Below are positions 48,285-60,040 of a stretch of DNA of 64,000 nucleotides, piece by piece. Both the position numbers and the translations under genes were made by a program. The DNA is from Cristatella mucedo (Eukaryota; Bryozoa; Phylactolaemata; Cristatellidae): the NCBI GenBank assembly GCA_009760855.2, contig WPIO01000119.1, positions 304,001-368,000 on the forward strand, given 5' to 3'. Numbering within the stretch: position 1 is the first letter of the stretch; every line of letters starts with the position of its first letter. The notes under the pieces were generated by a model. That model saw only the letters and a list, made by a program, of their open reading frames with translations. It searched no databases and had not been told where the DNA came from.

Positions 48285-48760
48285 ATTAGCTTCATAGTAG
48301 CAGATGAGGAAGGCTGAGAGGTATCTGCCAAAGTCAGAGGCAGGAGAGCGGAAGTCGTTTTGGAAGACACTATTAGTGATTTCCAAAGTCTGGAACGTTC
48401 AGAGCAAGAGCTTCAGTCATCAAAGTTCTTGAAATGTAGGAGAGGAAAAACTGATCTTTTTCTACGTATATAACCTAAGTTCAGTAGGATGATGAAATTG
48501 ACGTACGACTTAAGCTACTTATGAGGATGCCAGACACTAACAAGCTTTGTGAGTCAGAGTTAGAATTTCACCCTGCTTCCTTTGTTGTACAGTGAGGATA
48601 CGCTACACCCTCCGGAAATGATACATATGGCTATGCCTTTGATAAATGTCAAACATCGTTCCAACATGAACATCTCCAGCGCTAGAGTTTCATTTCGTTT
48701 TCGGTAGCCAACTCAAAACGGAATTGCAGTAGTCCAGCCTAGAAAATCCAGGTAGCTAGG
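48285..48760 (-). repeat. LINE2-like fragment, decayed
   Basis: GTAGTGATTAGCTTCATAGT, GCAGGAGAGCGGAAGTCGTT and TTCCAAAGTCTGGAACGTTC follow the order of the minus-strand LINE2 fragment at 53700-53900. The right part (48650-48760) contains GGAATTGCAGTAGTCCAGCC, as in related LINE C-terminal regions. Confidence 0.45.
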
Positions 48761-49844
48761 AACAGTTTTAGCTTTTTCATTGTGGCAAACAGATCTACAA
48801 CTCTGACAGGGATGGAAAATGATGGCTAAATGTGGATGCAGCCTGCTTAATTAAGCTTTTAAAACTTAGGCTGTAGTTAAATATTTTACCTGAAATGTGT
48901 CTTGGATTTATTTTAACTACAGCTTAATAAGTTAGAGCTATGTTCCTCTTTCCAGATGCTAGCTGGAGTGTCCCTATAAACCTATTTCATGCTAATCACC
49001 ATTTAGTTTAAGGAAAACTATAAGATCTCTAAGATAAAATACATTAAAGATAATAATTCAGTTTATTACTCACTAAAGCTCATTTTTGTAGACTTAATAA
49101 GAATTAGGAATGCATTATATAAGCAGATAAATAATGAATGAAATCTGTTATATTTGACGAGGACTTCTCATTGTGAAATTAAAGCCTCTGCAACACTCAT
49201 CGTAATGTCTGAAGTTTTTTAAATTAAAAAGAATCTATTGACTCTCAGCATGGCAGAGCATTGTCGTCAAGATTTTTCTTAAGTTTCCAGTTTAATTACG
49301 TAATAAAGATAGTCTTGCATTGGCCGATTGTCAATTTAGAAGACAAAGCATACATATTTAACCGAACCAATCATTATTTTGAAATCAAGGCTTTGGCAGA
49401 TGCCTGATGGGAAAAACTTGATCCTACCTTGCTAGCGTGAGCACACTACAGCAGTCAACGAAATTAAGCTAAAATCCCAGACCATAAGCAGTCACACAGC
49501 ATGGAATCAGTGGTGTAAACCTCCGTTGTGATAAAGCTGTCTCAAACACGAGCACCGATAGGAGTCACACGAAGCTCGCTAAAACAATTTAATCACTAAC
49601 AATCAATGCTCAATTTCTGTTTACCTCTAATTTCCTGCTTTTACTATTTTATCTGTTACGTAAACATATTTCCAAAGAAAAACATCGAGTGTCAGCATTG
49701 AGCTACAAGGGCATTTTATGACACAATTTATAAATAATTTTGAAGAAATAAATAACTATTTTCTTAAATATACTATAGATAAATTTACACGTCGGATATT
49801 ATAAATTGAATTCAAAGAAAAAAAATCACATTATTTGAACTTAC

Positions 49845-50106
49845 TCATAAAAAATGCAATGTATCATGACATATTTTCCAGGTAAAACTGCCAAATCCGG
49901 AGATTTAAAAATCAAACTGACAGCAGTCAAAGAAGTGCCACCAGCATCATTATTAATTGTAGTGATTGGGGAGCTTTCAGTTATTGTAACACCGAATATA
50001 CCCATTGTAGTTTGCTGAAAAAAATCTGTGTCTTTTATTCCACACTTCAGTGGATAGGTTGAGTTACTTCCGTCAGCAATCGTTACGTTTCTTACGAACA
50101 AGGTCC
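49845..50106 (-). CDS. Divergent Ig-like exon
   Basis: Acceptor ATCCATTGCAG (AG at 50108-50107) and donor ATGA|GTAAGT (GT at 49844-49843) bound a 262-base exon, phase 1 in and phase 2 out, open throughout. Landmarks are STYPLKCG (candidate B-strand Cys) and PGKYVMIHCIFY (candidate F-strand Cys), with no tryptophan between them. The layout resembles the exon at 24701-25063 (LKC/FNC, then a long hydrophobic stretch, then a Cys-containing strand before the donor), so both may be the same non-canonical Ig subtype. NVT and NST are possible N-glycosylation sites. The phase-2 exit does not match the phase-0 entry at 39325, so at least one more exon must lie between them, or this exon belongs to another transcript. 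Confidence 0.55.
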
Positions 50107-50454
50107 CTGCAATGGATTAAATAATAAATAGTATGGCAAGGACTTATTATGGATTAGTGTGAGCCATGAAAATTTATTGGATTACTATGCAAATTGAGAC
50201 ATTCGTTAACCTTGGTCTACTCGGAATAAAATAGGCATGACAGCTTGAATGAAAAGTCATGGCAAACTGATTTAGAGCGAAACCAATATTAGCCTACTTT
50301 TAGCCACGCCTACACTTTTAATGATTTAAATTATTGCCTAAAACCAGCTTTCTCGTTAACCGACATAGAGTGGGCTAATACACGTTCAGTGTTTGTTTCA
50401 GAATTCGTCCAAATAATTGTAGTTCTTGGAACGTCATATACGAAAAAGATACAG

Positions 50455-51440
50455 CTAACACCTAAAACTAAACGATGATGAAACTAGCTTACCAGCTCTG
50501 GGCGAAACCAGTGTGATTCAAAGATTGGAAAGGCTGACACTCAAATTTGGCTCAGCCAGCATATCTCCTGTTGAATATACACGAAATCTAGGTGTCATGT
50601 TTCAAAGTGATCTCTCGTTAGACGACCATATCAGCTGCACAGTCCAATCTGCCTGCTTTCAGCTACATAACATTGCCGAAATACGACCTTGTTTGGATAA
50701 GAATACCACTTCTAAGTTTGTCCGTGCATTCGTGACATCCCGTTTTGACTTCTGTCACCTACTACTTGTTAGCCTATCTGCAAGTGCAATCAGGCAATTA
50801 CAGCTGGTGCAAAACACTGCAGGTAGGCTTTTGCTCGCAAGCTTTGCAGTTGCCACATAACCCCACTTCTCGCCGACCTGCACTGGCTACCAGTCAAGCA
50901 ACGGATTGACTTCAAGGTTTTGTCGCTCACTTTAAGGTTACTTTATTCTTTGGCTCCAGCCTATCTCTCAGATCTACTCCCCCACCAGGCCTAGTATTGT
51001 ACCACCCGCTTTTCGGAATCCAAATGTCTACTAATGCCTCGTACAAACCTCAAATCTTTTGGGGACCATGCATTTACTTAGTATGCCCCCAAAGCCTGGG
51101 GCGCCCTCCTGACTTGTGTCATAACACCTCCTGACTTAGCCACATTTAAAAAGAACTTTAAAACATACCTATTCAGGACAGCATTTAGAGGGTCCCTGTG
51201 ATTCGTCCTTGATGTGCGTATGTGTGCTGATACTGTGCATGCTGCCAGAAACCGCATTTGCATGCTGACTCTGTGCATGTCACCCCTTACCATGTTATTC
51301 ATGCCGTTTATCAAGCATGATATTACTCACCATTCAATTGCATTTCCCTTTGCAGCAAATGTAAAGTGCTTAGAAAGAGAATGAGTTCTCTCAGGGTGCT
51401 TTATCAAGTGCATTATTATTATTATTATTATTATTATTGT
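50455..51440 (+). repeat. LINE1 3' copy
   Basis: A 115-codon frame (50513-50860) with NLGVMFQSDLSLDDHISCTV and FVRAFVTSRFDFCHLLL, then the rest of the C-terminal region, a complete 3' UTR, hairpin and ATT tail at about 51413-51438. It is followed within about 100 bases by another copy in the same orientation. Confidence 0.9.
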
Positions 51441-53596
51441 AACCTGTTTATGGTTATTCTGATTTTTTTTTACTGTAGTGTGTAAGAAATTACGTGCCTA
51501 TGAATATTTGAAAGCTCATCACTTTGGGCTGCTGGGTCACCCATGTTGGGGCCTGCCTTAGCTATACCGGCGGCTAGTTAACTGCATTTTAGTTATGATC
51601 GGGAGTACCTATTATTGCTTCGTCGTCGTAAATCAAATGCACCCCTAGATGTTAATGCTGTTGCTAAGATTCGTGAATTTCAAATTAACCAAAGAAAAAC
51701 ACCCGGAGCAGCCAATGTGGCTGGATCCACCAGCTTAGAGGCTGCTCATCTGGCTTGAACTGCTAGCCGAGTACCCACTCGTTTAGTGTTGTTCGCAATG
51801 CAACGAACCGTTCAGCACGCTCCCTCTCTTGCATTAATGTAATCTTTCTAACCCAGTTGCCTTCGATGTGCTAATTATAACTCAGGCGGCCCGACTTAAC
51901 ACTTGTATTCGGAATTATTGCTGAATGTGCAATAAACCTCTGGTAATAAGCGACCTTATTTCTGAAAATGGTCTAGACCTGCTGGCCTTAACAGAAACTT
52001 GGCTATAAATTGGTAAATTTACCGACACTTTGAGAAGCTACCCCGATTGGTTTGTCATTCATTCAGAACCCCTAGATCAATTAAGACTAGAGTTGGAGTA
52101 GCCGTTATTGTTCGCTCTTAATTATACTTTAAGCCATTTGTAGTACCCTCGAAGCAGTGTTTTTAATCGAGTGTCTTTATTTCACCGAAAAACAAGCTAC
52201 AAATGGTGGCAGTAGTCTATCGTCCACCGGGTACCAAATGCTCATTTATCTCAGACTTATCTGATCTCATTTTGATTGTGTGTGCAAGAAATCGATTCTT
52301 GCTCTTTATGGGTGATTTCACAATTCACTTTATGAATTATCTGACGCCTTCAGCATTGGATTTCAACTAATAACTGTTTCTGTGTCTCTTGTAGCTCATG
52401 TGCATGGTCCTGCTCACATCAAGGTTCACACACTCGTCCAAATTTCTTCATAACACTGCACTTTGTCATCACCAATTATATACAAAATCCTGCTTATCTG
52501 ATCACATGCAGCTATCACTCAGTCTACAGTACGTGTCAGCATCTTTCTCCTCTAAATTTCCTGTAAATCGCGAAACCCCGAGACCATTGACATCGATGCT
52601 GTCCGTTGGAGAACATATGCCTCGCCTCTGCTGCTCAGTCCTCCTCCGATATGTAATCATTGATATATAGCTATACCACGGTTCTACCTGACAGGCTCCC
52701 CAGGTTTGCACCTCTGACAAAGCACATGTAAGCCCTCGCTCAGGCGGCCTATGCTTTACCATAGACACGAAACTAGCTAGGTCTACTAAGCGAAAGCTCG
52801 ACAAAGCATATAAAGAATCTGGACTGGCTATCCCTCGACAGGCGTACGAGAAATACTGTAGGTCTTACCAATTGATCCTAGTAAAGGCCAAGTCTAGCTT
52901 CTGTGAAAAAATTGTTGAATCGCCGATGCACAATCAAAAGACGTGGATGTCGACGATCAACCATCGCCTCGACCGTTTCCATATTCGCTCCTTACCTGAT
53001 GATCCCTGTGATGACCTAATTAATCGTTTCTCTCGATTCTTTATCCATAAGATAGACAAGATCAGAGAGTTCATCCCTGCGATGGCAGACAAGATCAGGC
53101 AGTCCAATCTTGCGATGGCAGCATCCCCATAGAATGCTGTTCCTCGATTCCTGGCTGCAACTCAACGTCTACATTTAAGCAGGTCAGTAGTGATCTCGTC
53201 CTGAAGTTCGTATCCCAATAAAAAAGACAAGTCCCTGGGACCGTATTCATACTGTCCCGCTCCTGCTTTGCATTGATCTGCTGCTGCCATGCCTAACTGA
53301 CATCTTTAACGTATCGTTAGCCTTAGATCATGTACCAGCACCTTTCAACAAGGCTGTAGTCCGGTCAATTTTCATCAAAGCGAAACTAGAACAAGAGGAC
53401 ATGAGCATCTACCGCCTGTCCCTCTTCAGCCATTCATATAAAAGACACTGTAACGAGTCGCGACCGACCAGCTGAACTCGTATTTTGAAACTTCAAACCT
53501 CAGCTAGCACTTCCGATCTGGCATTAGAGCTAATCATTCCACCGAGTCAGCATTGTTTAGGGTATACAACGCCCTAATTTGGAACGAAGACATTGT

Positions 53597-53910
53597 GATG
53601 TATCTCCATCAGTAACTCCACAAAGTCATAAAGACCATGTGGGTGTTACGCAGGAGAGTTTTGTATGGCACACTCACAGCCTAAGCGGCTTTCAGTACAC
53701 ATTCGGTAGCCAACAGACTTCGTCTCACGCAACAAAGAGAAAGTGGGAAGCATAGGAGAGTTAGGAGAGCAGTTGAGGTAGTGAGTAGCATAGAAGTAGC
53801 AGTTCAGGACCGCTGAAAAAGATGTGCCATAGTCGGCAGTTGGAGAGTAGATGTCGTTGCATAAGAATTGTGGAAGCGAGTTCCACAGTCTAGGACCTGC
53901 AGAGCTGGGA
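53597..53910 (-). repeat. LINE2 3' fragment inserted in LINE1
   Basis: Minus-strand frame (53646-54023, partly read-through) contains PRLWNSLPQFLCNDIYSPTA and ends NSPA; the 3' end block GTCTTTATGACTTTGTGGAG follows. LINE1 coding sequence stops at NALIWNEDI before it and resumes with a broken LLVLLDLSAAFDTI after it, so LINE2 was inserted later. Confidence 0.7.
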
Positions 53911-54299
53911 GGGTATGTCTGCTTGTTCTGCTCGGTCTTTCGGCAGCCTTTGATACTATCGATCACCGCTTTCTGCTTGAGTACCTGCTGTCTTGCCTGG
54001 GCATGACTGGCACTGCTCTGCAATGATTCAGGTCCTATCTTAGTGAGACATTCCAGAATATTGACATGAAATGACGAAGATTGTCCGAGGTACCTGTGAC
54101 ATATGGGCTACTTCAGGGCTCTGTGCTAAGTCCGGTTCTTTTCACGGTTTATACTCTCCCTCTTGCTGAAGCGATTGCCAAGCACAATCTAGGCTTTCAC
54201 ATCTATGCTAATGACACTTAGTTGCACCTTTACTTGGATCCATCTCAGCCTTCGAGCACCTTAAATTCTCTGAACTCACTTACTGCATGTATTCATAAA

Positions 54300-54475
54300 T
54301 AAATAAATAAATCCTAGATGATTAAACAGCCTTCTTTTTGTATAGCGGCAGAAGAGCCTTAACGGCTATCACCACTGCTTGCAGTAGCGATAATGAATCG
54401 CCCACTGTAGGAATCGAACCCACGACCTCGGGATTTAGGTCGTGAAAGTGACCACCTTACCTAGTGTTCATGACA
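54300..54475 (-). repeat. tRNA-derived SINE, family 1, inserted in LINE1
   Basis: Inverted copy of 20181-20346. On the minus strand: CACTAGGTAAGGTGGTCACT, B-box GGTTCGATTCC (54420-54410), GCAAGCAGTGGTGATAGCCG and end ATCATCTAGGATTTATTTAT. It interrupts LINE1 a little downstream of the YADD motif. Confidence 0.8.
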
Positions 54476-56224
54476 TATCCACATGGATGGCAGCAAATTT
54501 TATAAAATTAATCATGATAAAACTAGCTTATTAGTTATGGGCAAACCCGGTGAATTCAGAAATTGAAAAAACTGAAGCTAAAAATTGGCTCTGCCAGCAC
54601 ATCTCCTGTTGAATCTGCACGAAGTAAATGTGTCACGTTCCAAAGCGACCTATAGTTAGTAGACCATATCAGCTCCGCAGTCAGGTCTGCCTACTTTTAG
54701 CTACATGACATGGCTAAAATTCGTGCTTGTGTAGATAATAATATCACATCTAAGCTAGTCCATGCATTTGTGACACCCGTCTTCACTTCTGTAACTCACT
54801 GCTTGATGGCCTACAGGCATGTGCAACTTGGGCTTACAGCTAGTGCACAACTTTGCTGTTAGGCTTGCCTGTGGTGAGCACTGCAGTTGCCACATCATAC
54901 TACTTCTCGTTGACCTGCACTGGCTACCAGTCAAGCAACAGAAAGACTTAAAGATTTTGGTGGCTTACTTTTAGGTCACTCCATTCTTTGACTACAGCCT
55001 ACTTATTAGACATACTTCCCCACGAGGCCGAGCATCTCACCACCGGTTTTCCGGAATCTAACTGTTTACCTATACCTAATATAAAGCTCAAATCCTATGG
55101 AGACCATTAATTCAGTTAGCATGCTCCCAATGCCTGAATCTCACTTCCGACTTGCGCCCCAACATCCCGTGACTTGAAATCATTTACAAAAGACTTAAAA
55201 ACCTACCTATGTATGACAGCAATGGTGGATCCCAGTGATTCGTCCTTTATTTGCTTATGCCTGCAGATACTGTGTACTGTATTACTAACCACACTTGCAT
55301 GCAGACACACCTAACCATGTTATTCATGTTGTTTATCCAGCATGATACCACTCACCATTCAATCGTGTTTCCTTTGTAGAAAATGCAAAGCGCACATACA
55401 TTGATTGATTTGCCAGAGGGCTCTTTATCAAGTGTGTCATTATTATTATCATTATTACCTGAGATGCAAGTAGATGATGAGTGTAAGTTTTAGATCTTCA
55501 TTATTATCAAATTCCAAAACAAAGCTTACCGGTTTAAAGATCCTAAATGGCAAATTCACAAACATTGTCGTGCCAGGATATTTTTAAAGTTCCTATTGAT
55601 TATCACTTCGTCTGCTACTACTGCCTCCAATATAGGTTTGGTTCTTGCAATCGGGCAGCCAGCATTCAACAAAATAATTTCTAATAACAACTTGATAGAT
55701 ATATTTAAAAGACGCGGTAACTTAATTGTGTAGGTATGCAAGGTTTTAGTTTGAAAAATGTTGTTTTGGTAGACTGGATCCTTTGAAGCAATCTCTCATT
55801 GTTTTTAGAAATCTGATGCAGTAATTAAAGTGTGGTCAAATAGCTATGGATTAGAAATTCGTCTCATACTCAAATATGCTGCGAACTATTTATTTTCGCA
55901 TTTGCCTAGATGAACATTTCGGGATTGTTTATATAATGACTTCCGGAAGCTCCTGCAAATAATTGTTAGCAATTTATAAAGTACTCCAAAATGTTTTATT
56001 TTTAAAGATGCATTTAATATGCTGACAAAGAATATTTCTCACCCGCTAATCATAGCACTCACATTTTCATACTACGGGACTAAAAAAGCCATTCATTTTG
56101 AAGTAAGCATGATGGCTTTTAGCTTGATAAACAACTAAGTTTAACATAAGACACGGTACGTGAGATTGTAAGTTCCGACGTTAATGCAGCACAATGTTTC
56201 TTCTGCGAAACATAGGCTAACAAT

Positions 56225-56285
56225 AATAATAATCCAATTCATGAATGCAACGCCATAAGAGAACTTAATCTCTATTCATCCGTTT
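56225..56285 (-). repeat. LINE1 3' tail
   Basis: AATAATAATAATCC followed by AACGCCATAAGAGAACTTAA, the inverted tail and hairpin. Confidence 0.55.
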
Positions 56286-56982
56286 CACGTATGCACATTT
56301 GCTCGGGCTCTCTACTTGGACATCACTTTGCCCTTGGTTTGGTGAATCGCCTTAACAAGTTAGTGAAATCAGGACTGGGCAAGCTTTATCAATTCACCAA
56401 TGACCTCACTTCGGATAGAAATTTGGATGATCAATATAACGTGTCGTCACATTTTTTGATGAGAAAACTTTGAAAGACCGCATTTAATATTGTTGCAGTA
56501 CTTGGAGTTTTGTTTCTTGCCATATCAGATTGAACTTTCACTTTTATAGGACAAAATACTAGCCAGCTTCTTTTGCAGAAGGTTTTTGCTGTGAATCTAG
56601 TATTTGAAAGTTATTTATCATAACGGAAAATTCAAGCGATGAGCTTAACTGTACCTGTTTAGCCTGTATAACTTATCAGGCGTCCGAAGGATGTTCACTT
56701 GTTTGTAACTAATTCAGGCATTCCTATTTCTACACTTGTACTTAATAATAGATGTGGAAATTGAACTCCGTGCTCGTGCTAACTAGAACAGTTCGTGAAT
56801 CACCGAGAAATATTTCAACAGAGGCTTTGCGAGAGGAAACAGAAATCCATGGCGGCTAAGGCCAAGATGGCACCGAAAGCAAAACATACTTTTTTTGTAC
56901 ATACTTTTAAAAACTTTTTATGTGAGAATACCAATCTTGATATCAAGGAAGTACTTGTTTCAATAGAATTGAAGCAAATTTA

Positions 56983-57029
56983 AAGCGCCTAGAAAGAGAT
57001 TGAGTTCTCCGAGGGCGCTATATCAGGTG

Positions 57030-57060
<31 letters not shown>
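56983..57060 (+). repeat. LINE1 3' hairpin and (ATT)n tail
   Basis: Clean example of the family 3' end: AGCGCC (56984-56989), GAGA (56996-56999), loop, TCTC (57006-57009), GGCGCT (57014-57019), then about nine ATT units. The rest of the element is absent. Confidence 0.85.
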
Positions 57061-57061
<1 letters not shown>

Positions 57062-57064
57062 GCT

Positions 57065-57715
57065 GTAGTAATGCCGACTGAGCACATTAACAGATAAAGC
57101 TGTTGCCTCACGCTCTCGAGGCACACACACGACGACATGAAACGCTGAGGTGAATTCAACCACCGTGTATTCGGCTGGCCATCGCAGAGAAACAAGCACT
57201 CGGCCGCTCACTCCTTGTTCACCTTAACGGTCACCTTCCGGGTTCCAACTGCGTTTCCCGCCTGCTCGCCTCATCCTGCCCGAAAAAGGCTGGCTGCGTC
57301 GCGTCAAGGGCCAAATCAAGTCCCCGTCAAATCGCCCGGCCTGCTACGCGGAAACGAGGGCGAGCCAGCGTGCCGTGGCGTGGCATGGATGTGATCAGCA
57401 CTTTGCTCAACTATGAGCTATAGCGACTATCGACTTTTGACCCGGCCACAGCACTACGCATGCGCCTGACCGGAGTCACTCTCCTCGAGCAGCGGTCTGC
57501 CGGTCGGTGAACGCGGAGCTGAGCTTGAGCTGCTTTGGGCTTTTACTTTTTTAAGGGTTTGGCTGCTAGTGTGAGCGGTGAGCGCCGAATATCAAGCAAC
57601 GTGCTTTTTGTCGTGGACATATTGCTAGCTTCAGGTCGAAGCACAGTAAACGTGCTGTTCCGCGACCGAAACTAGTAAGGGTTTCGCTTTTGAGGACGCC
57701 AGAATAGCACAGCTA
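57065..57715. other. GC- and CpG-rich island
   Basis: About 650 bases clearly richer in G+C and CpG than the rest of the window (for example GGCTGCGTCGCGTCAAGGGC and GCTACGCGGAAACGAGGGCG), with no convincing open frame on either strand. It starts right after a LINE1 tail. Possible readings: a promoter CpG island or the 5' UTR of an unrelated retroelement. No TATA box or known core element was identified. Confidence 0.5.
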
Positions 57716-57719
57716 ACAG

Positions 57720-57845
57720 ATATCTGCTGGCCCACCAGACTAAGCATTGTACTGCCAGTATTTCGGAGTTAAATCTTATACGCGAACCTCGTACGTACCT
57801 CAAATCTTTTTAAGACCGCACCTTTAGTTCCATTATATTTCTGCT
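57720..57845 (+). repeat. LINE1 coding fragment
   Basis: CCCACCAGACTAAGCATTGT, GTACGTACCTCAAATCTTTT and AGACCGCACCTTTAG match the region before the C-terminal end. Confidence 0.6.
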
Positions 57846-58404
57846 GACTTATTTTTACGAAGCTGTTTAGTAATTGCAGTGCCTCATATATCCATTGCTG
57901 ATAAGGCAATTTACTCTATCTCATCTGGTACTCCAGAGCACAAATAGGAACTACGAAAGTGTAACGTAGAGCGAAAAAAGACGTCAAACCATTCATTTGC
58001 TTACTCTTGGAAGTTTCACCACTCGGATATTATTGCCTTGGCCGAAAAGTTTTCCGAAACATTCGCTGACTTATATTTACATATTGGCATCTCTACCCTT
58101 ATAAATTATATACTCATATATTTTACTTAAAATTGAAGTTACTGTAAGGATGGACTGCGGGGCCTATGTATTCGAGCAGCCAAGGAGTTCCTTCAATGCT
58201 AGGTATGGCTGATCGACTACTCGATGTGCATTAGCAATATCTTCTTCCAAAAATTAAATGTGGTTAAACCGAGTCAGTACAATCATGCTGTTCACTTACT
58301 GGCTACGAATCTATGGGCAAGTAAACTGAAAAACGAAGTTTTTAAATAAAAAACCCCACTTCAAAAAAATTCACCCATCGTTATAGAGTCTGGAACGAAT
58401 TACC

Positions 58405-60040
58405 TGATAATAATAATAATAATAATAATAATTATAATAATAATGCACTTGATAAAGCGCCGTCAGAAAACCTAATCTCTTTCTAGCCGCTTTACATTTT
58501 AAGCATAGGGAAAAGCAATTGGATGGTGAGTAATATCATGCTTGATAAACAAACAAATTGAATAACATGGTTAGGGGTGACATGCACAGGGTCAGCATGC
58601 AAATGTGGTTAGTGGCAGCATGCACCGTGTCAGCAGACATATGCCCACGAAGGACCAGTCACAGGGACCCACTCAATGCTGTCCTAAATAGGTGGGTTTT
58701 CAAGTTCCTTTTAAATGTGGTCAGGTCAGGGGATGTACTGACGCAGGTCGGTAGGGAGTTCCAGGCTTTGGTAGCATACGAACTAAAAGCACGGTCTCCA
58801 AAGGATTTGAGGTTTGTACGAGGTATTTCCAGACGGTTGGATTCCGAAAAGCGGGTTGTACCATGCTTGGCCTGATGGGGGAGTATGTCGGGGAGATAGG
58901 CTGAAGCCATAGAATGAAGGGACCTAAAAGCGAGCGACAAAACCTTGAAGTCATTCCGTTGCTTGACTGATAGCCAGTGCAGGTCGGCGAAAAGTAGAGT
59001 AATGTGGCAACTGCGACGCTCACGACAGACAAGCCTAGCTGCAGAGTTTTGCACCAGCTGCAATCGCCTGATCGCACATGCTGGCAGGCCAGTAAGGAGT
59101 GAGTTGCAGAAGTCGAGACGAGATTTCACGAATGCATGGACCAACTTGGACGTGGTATCCTTATCTAAACAAGCCCGAATTTTAGCAATGTTATGAAGCT
59201 GAAAATAGGCGTATTCGACTATGGAGCTGATACGGTCGTCTAACGAGAGGTTGCTCTAGAATATGACACCTAGATTTCGAGCTGATTCAACGGGAGATAT
59301 GCTGGCAGAGCTAATTTTGAGAGTCAGCTTTTTCAATCTCTGAATCACCCTGGTTTTGCCCGTAACTAGTAAGTTAGTTTTGCCATCGTTTTGTTTTAGA
59401 AAATTCGGTGCCATCCATGTGTGGATGTCATCAATGCATGCAGCAAGTGAGTTGAGAGGATTTGAGCTGCTCGAAGGCTGGGAGGGATCAAAGCAAAGGT
59501 GCAACTGAGTGTCATCCGCATAGAAGTGAAAGCCAAGACTGTGCTTGGCAATCACATTAGCAAGAGGGATAGTATAAACCGTGAAAAGAACCAGACCTAG
59601 CACGGAGCCTTGAGGTACTCCATATTTCAGAGGTACTTCAGATGATCTTAGTCCATTCATGTCAACACTCTGGAGTCTCCAACTGAGATAGGACCTGAAA
59701 TACTGCAGAGCTGTGCCAATGATGCCCAGGCGAGATGAGAGGTGCTCTAGAAGAACTTTGTTATCTATTTTGTCAAAAGCTGCTGAAAGATCTAGCAATA
59801 CAAGCAGAGACACTCAACCCATGTCTGCATTCCTAAGTAGGTTGTTGTATACACTAAGCACTGCTGACTCTGTTGAGTGATTAGCTCAAAATCCAGACTG
59901 GAACTTACTAGCAAGTTGTGTGGTTTCGATATATGAGTTCAGCTGGTCTGCCATGACCCGTTCCAGTATCTTTGATAGGAATGGTAGGAGGGAGACTGCG
60001 CGGTAGTTGCTCAAGTTCTCTTTGTCTAGTGATAAAGTCT
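58405..60040 (-). mobile_element. LINE1 3' half, best-preserved coding copy
   Basis: Minus strand, right to left: reverse transcriptase from LSNYRAVSLLPFLSKILERV, through LLVLLDLSAAFDKIDNKVLL, YGVPQGSVLGLVLFTVYTIP and the catalytic FHFYADDTQLHL, to the C-terminal domain (58659-59144) with LVHAFVKSRLDFCNSLLTGL-type sequence and AWNSLPTCVSTSPDLTTFKR, then 3' UTR, hairpin and AAT/ATT tail at 58408-58445. Only about three in-frame stops interrupt it (near 59884, 59815 and 59254). The endonuclease half is missing at about 60040. Confidence 0.92.

Larger units (their letters stand above)
51500..55458 (+). mobile_element. Near full-length LINE1 (CR1-like), about 4 kb, interrupted
   Basis: From left: endonuclease region (about 51960-52330) with DLLALTETWL, VVYRPPGTKCSFISDLSDLI and FMGDF, the equivalent of the GDFN block; a central region (52398-53132) with a KAKSSFCEKIVES segment; reverse transcriptase with YRLSLFS and, after the LINE2 insertion (53597-53910), a GVPQGSVLSPVLF-like block and YANDT at about 54205 where the catalytic YADD is expected (GAT to AAT); then the C-terminal region, 3' UTR, hairpin and ATT tail ending about 55458. 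A SINE sits at 54300-54475. Frameshifts and stops throughout make it dead. Confidence 0.85.

Noticed and set aside
55480-55741. Candidate exon with donor CCG|GTAAGC near 55530
   Set aside because: All three frames between plausible acceptors and the donor contain a stop.
58405-60040. Idea that nonsense codons in the best LINE1 copy reflect CpG deamination (CGA to TGA)
   Set aside because: Other copies have AGA at these arginine positions, so the changes are A to T and not CpG transitions.
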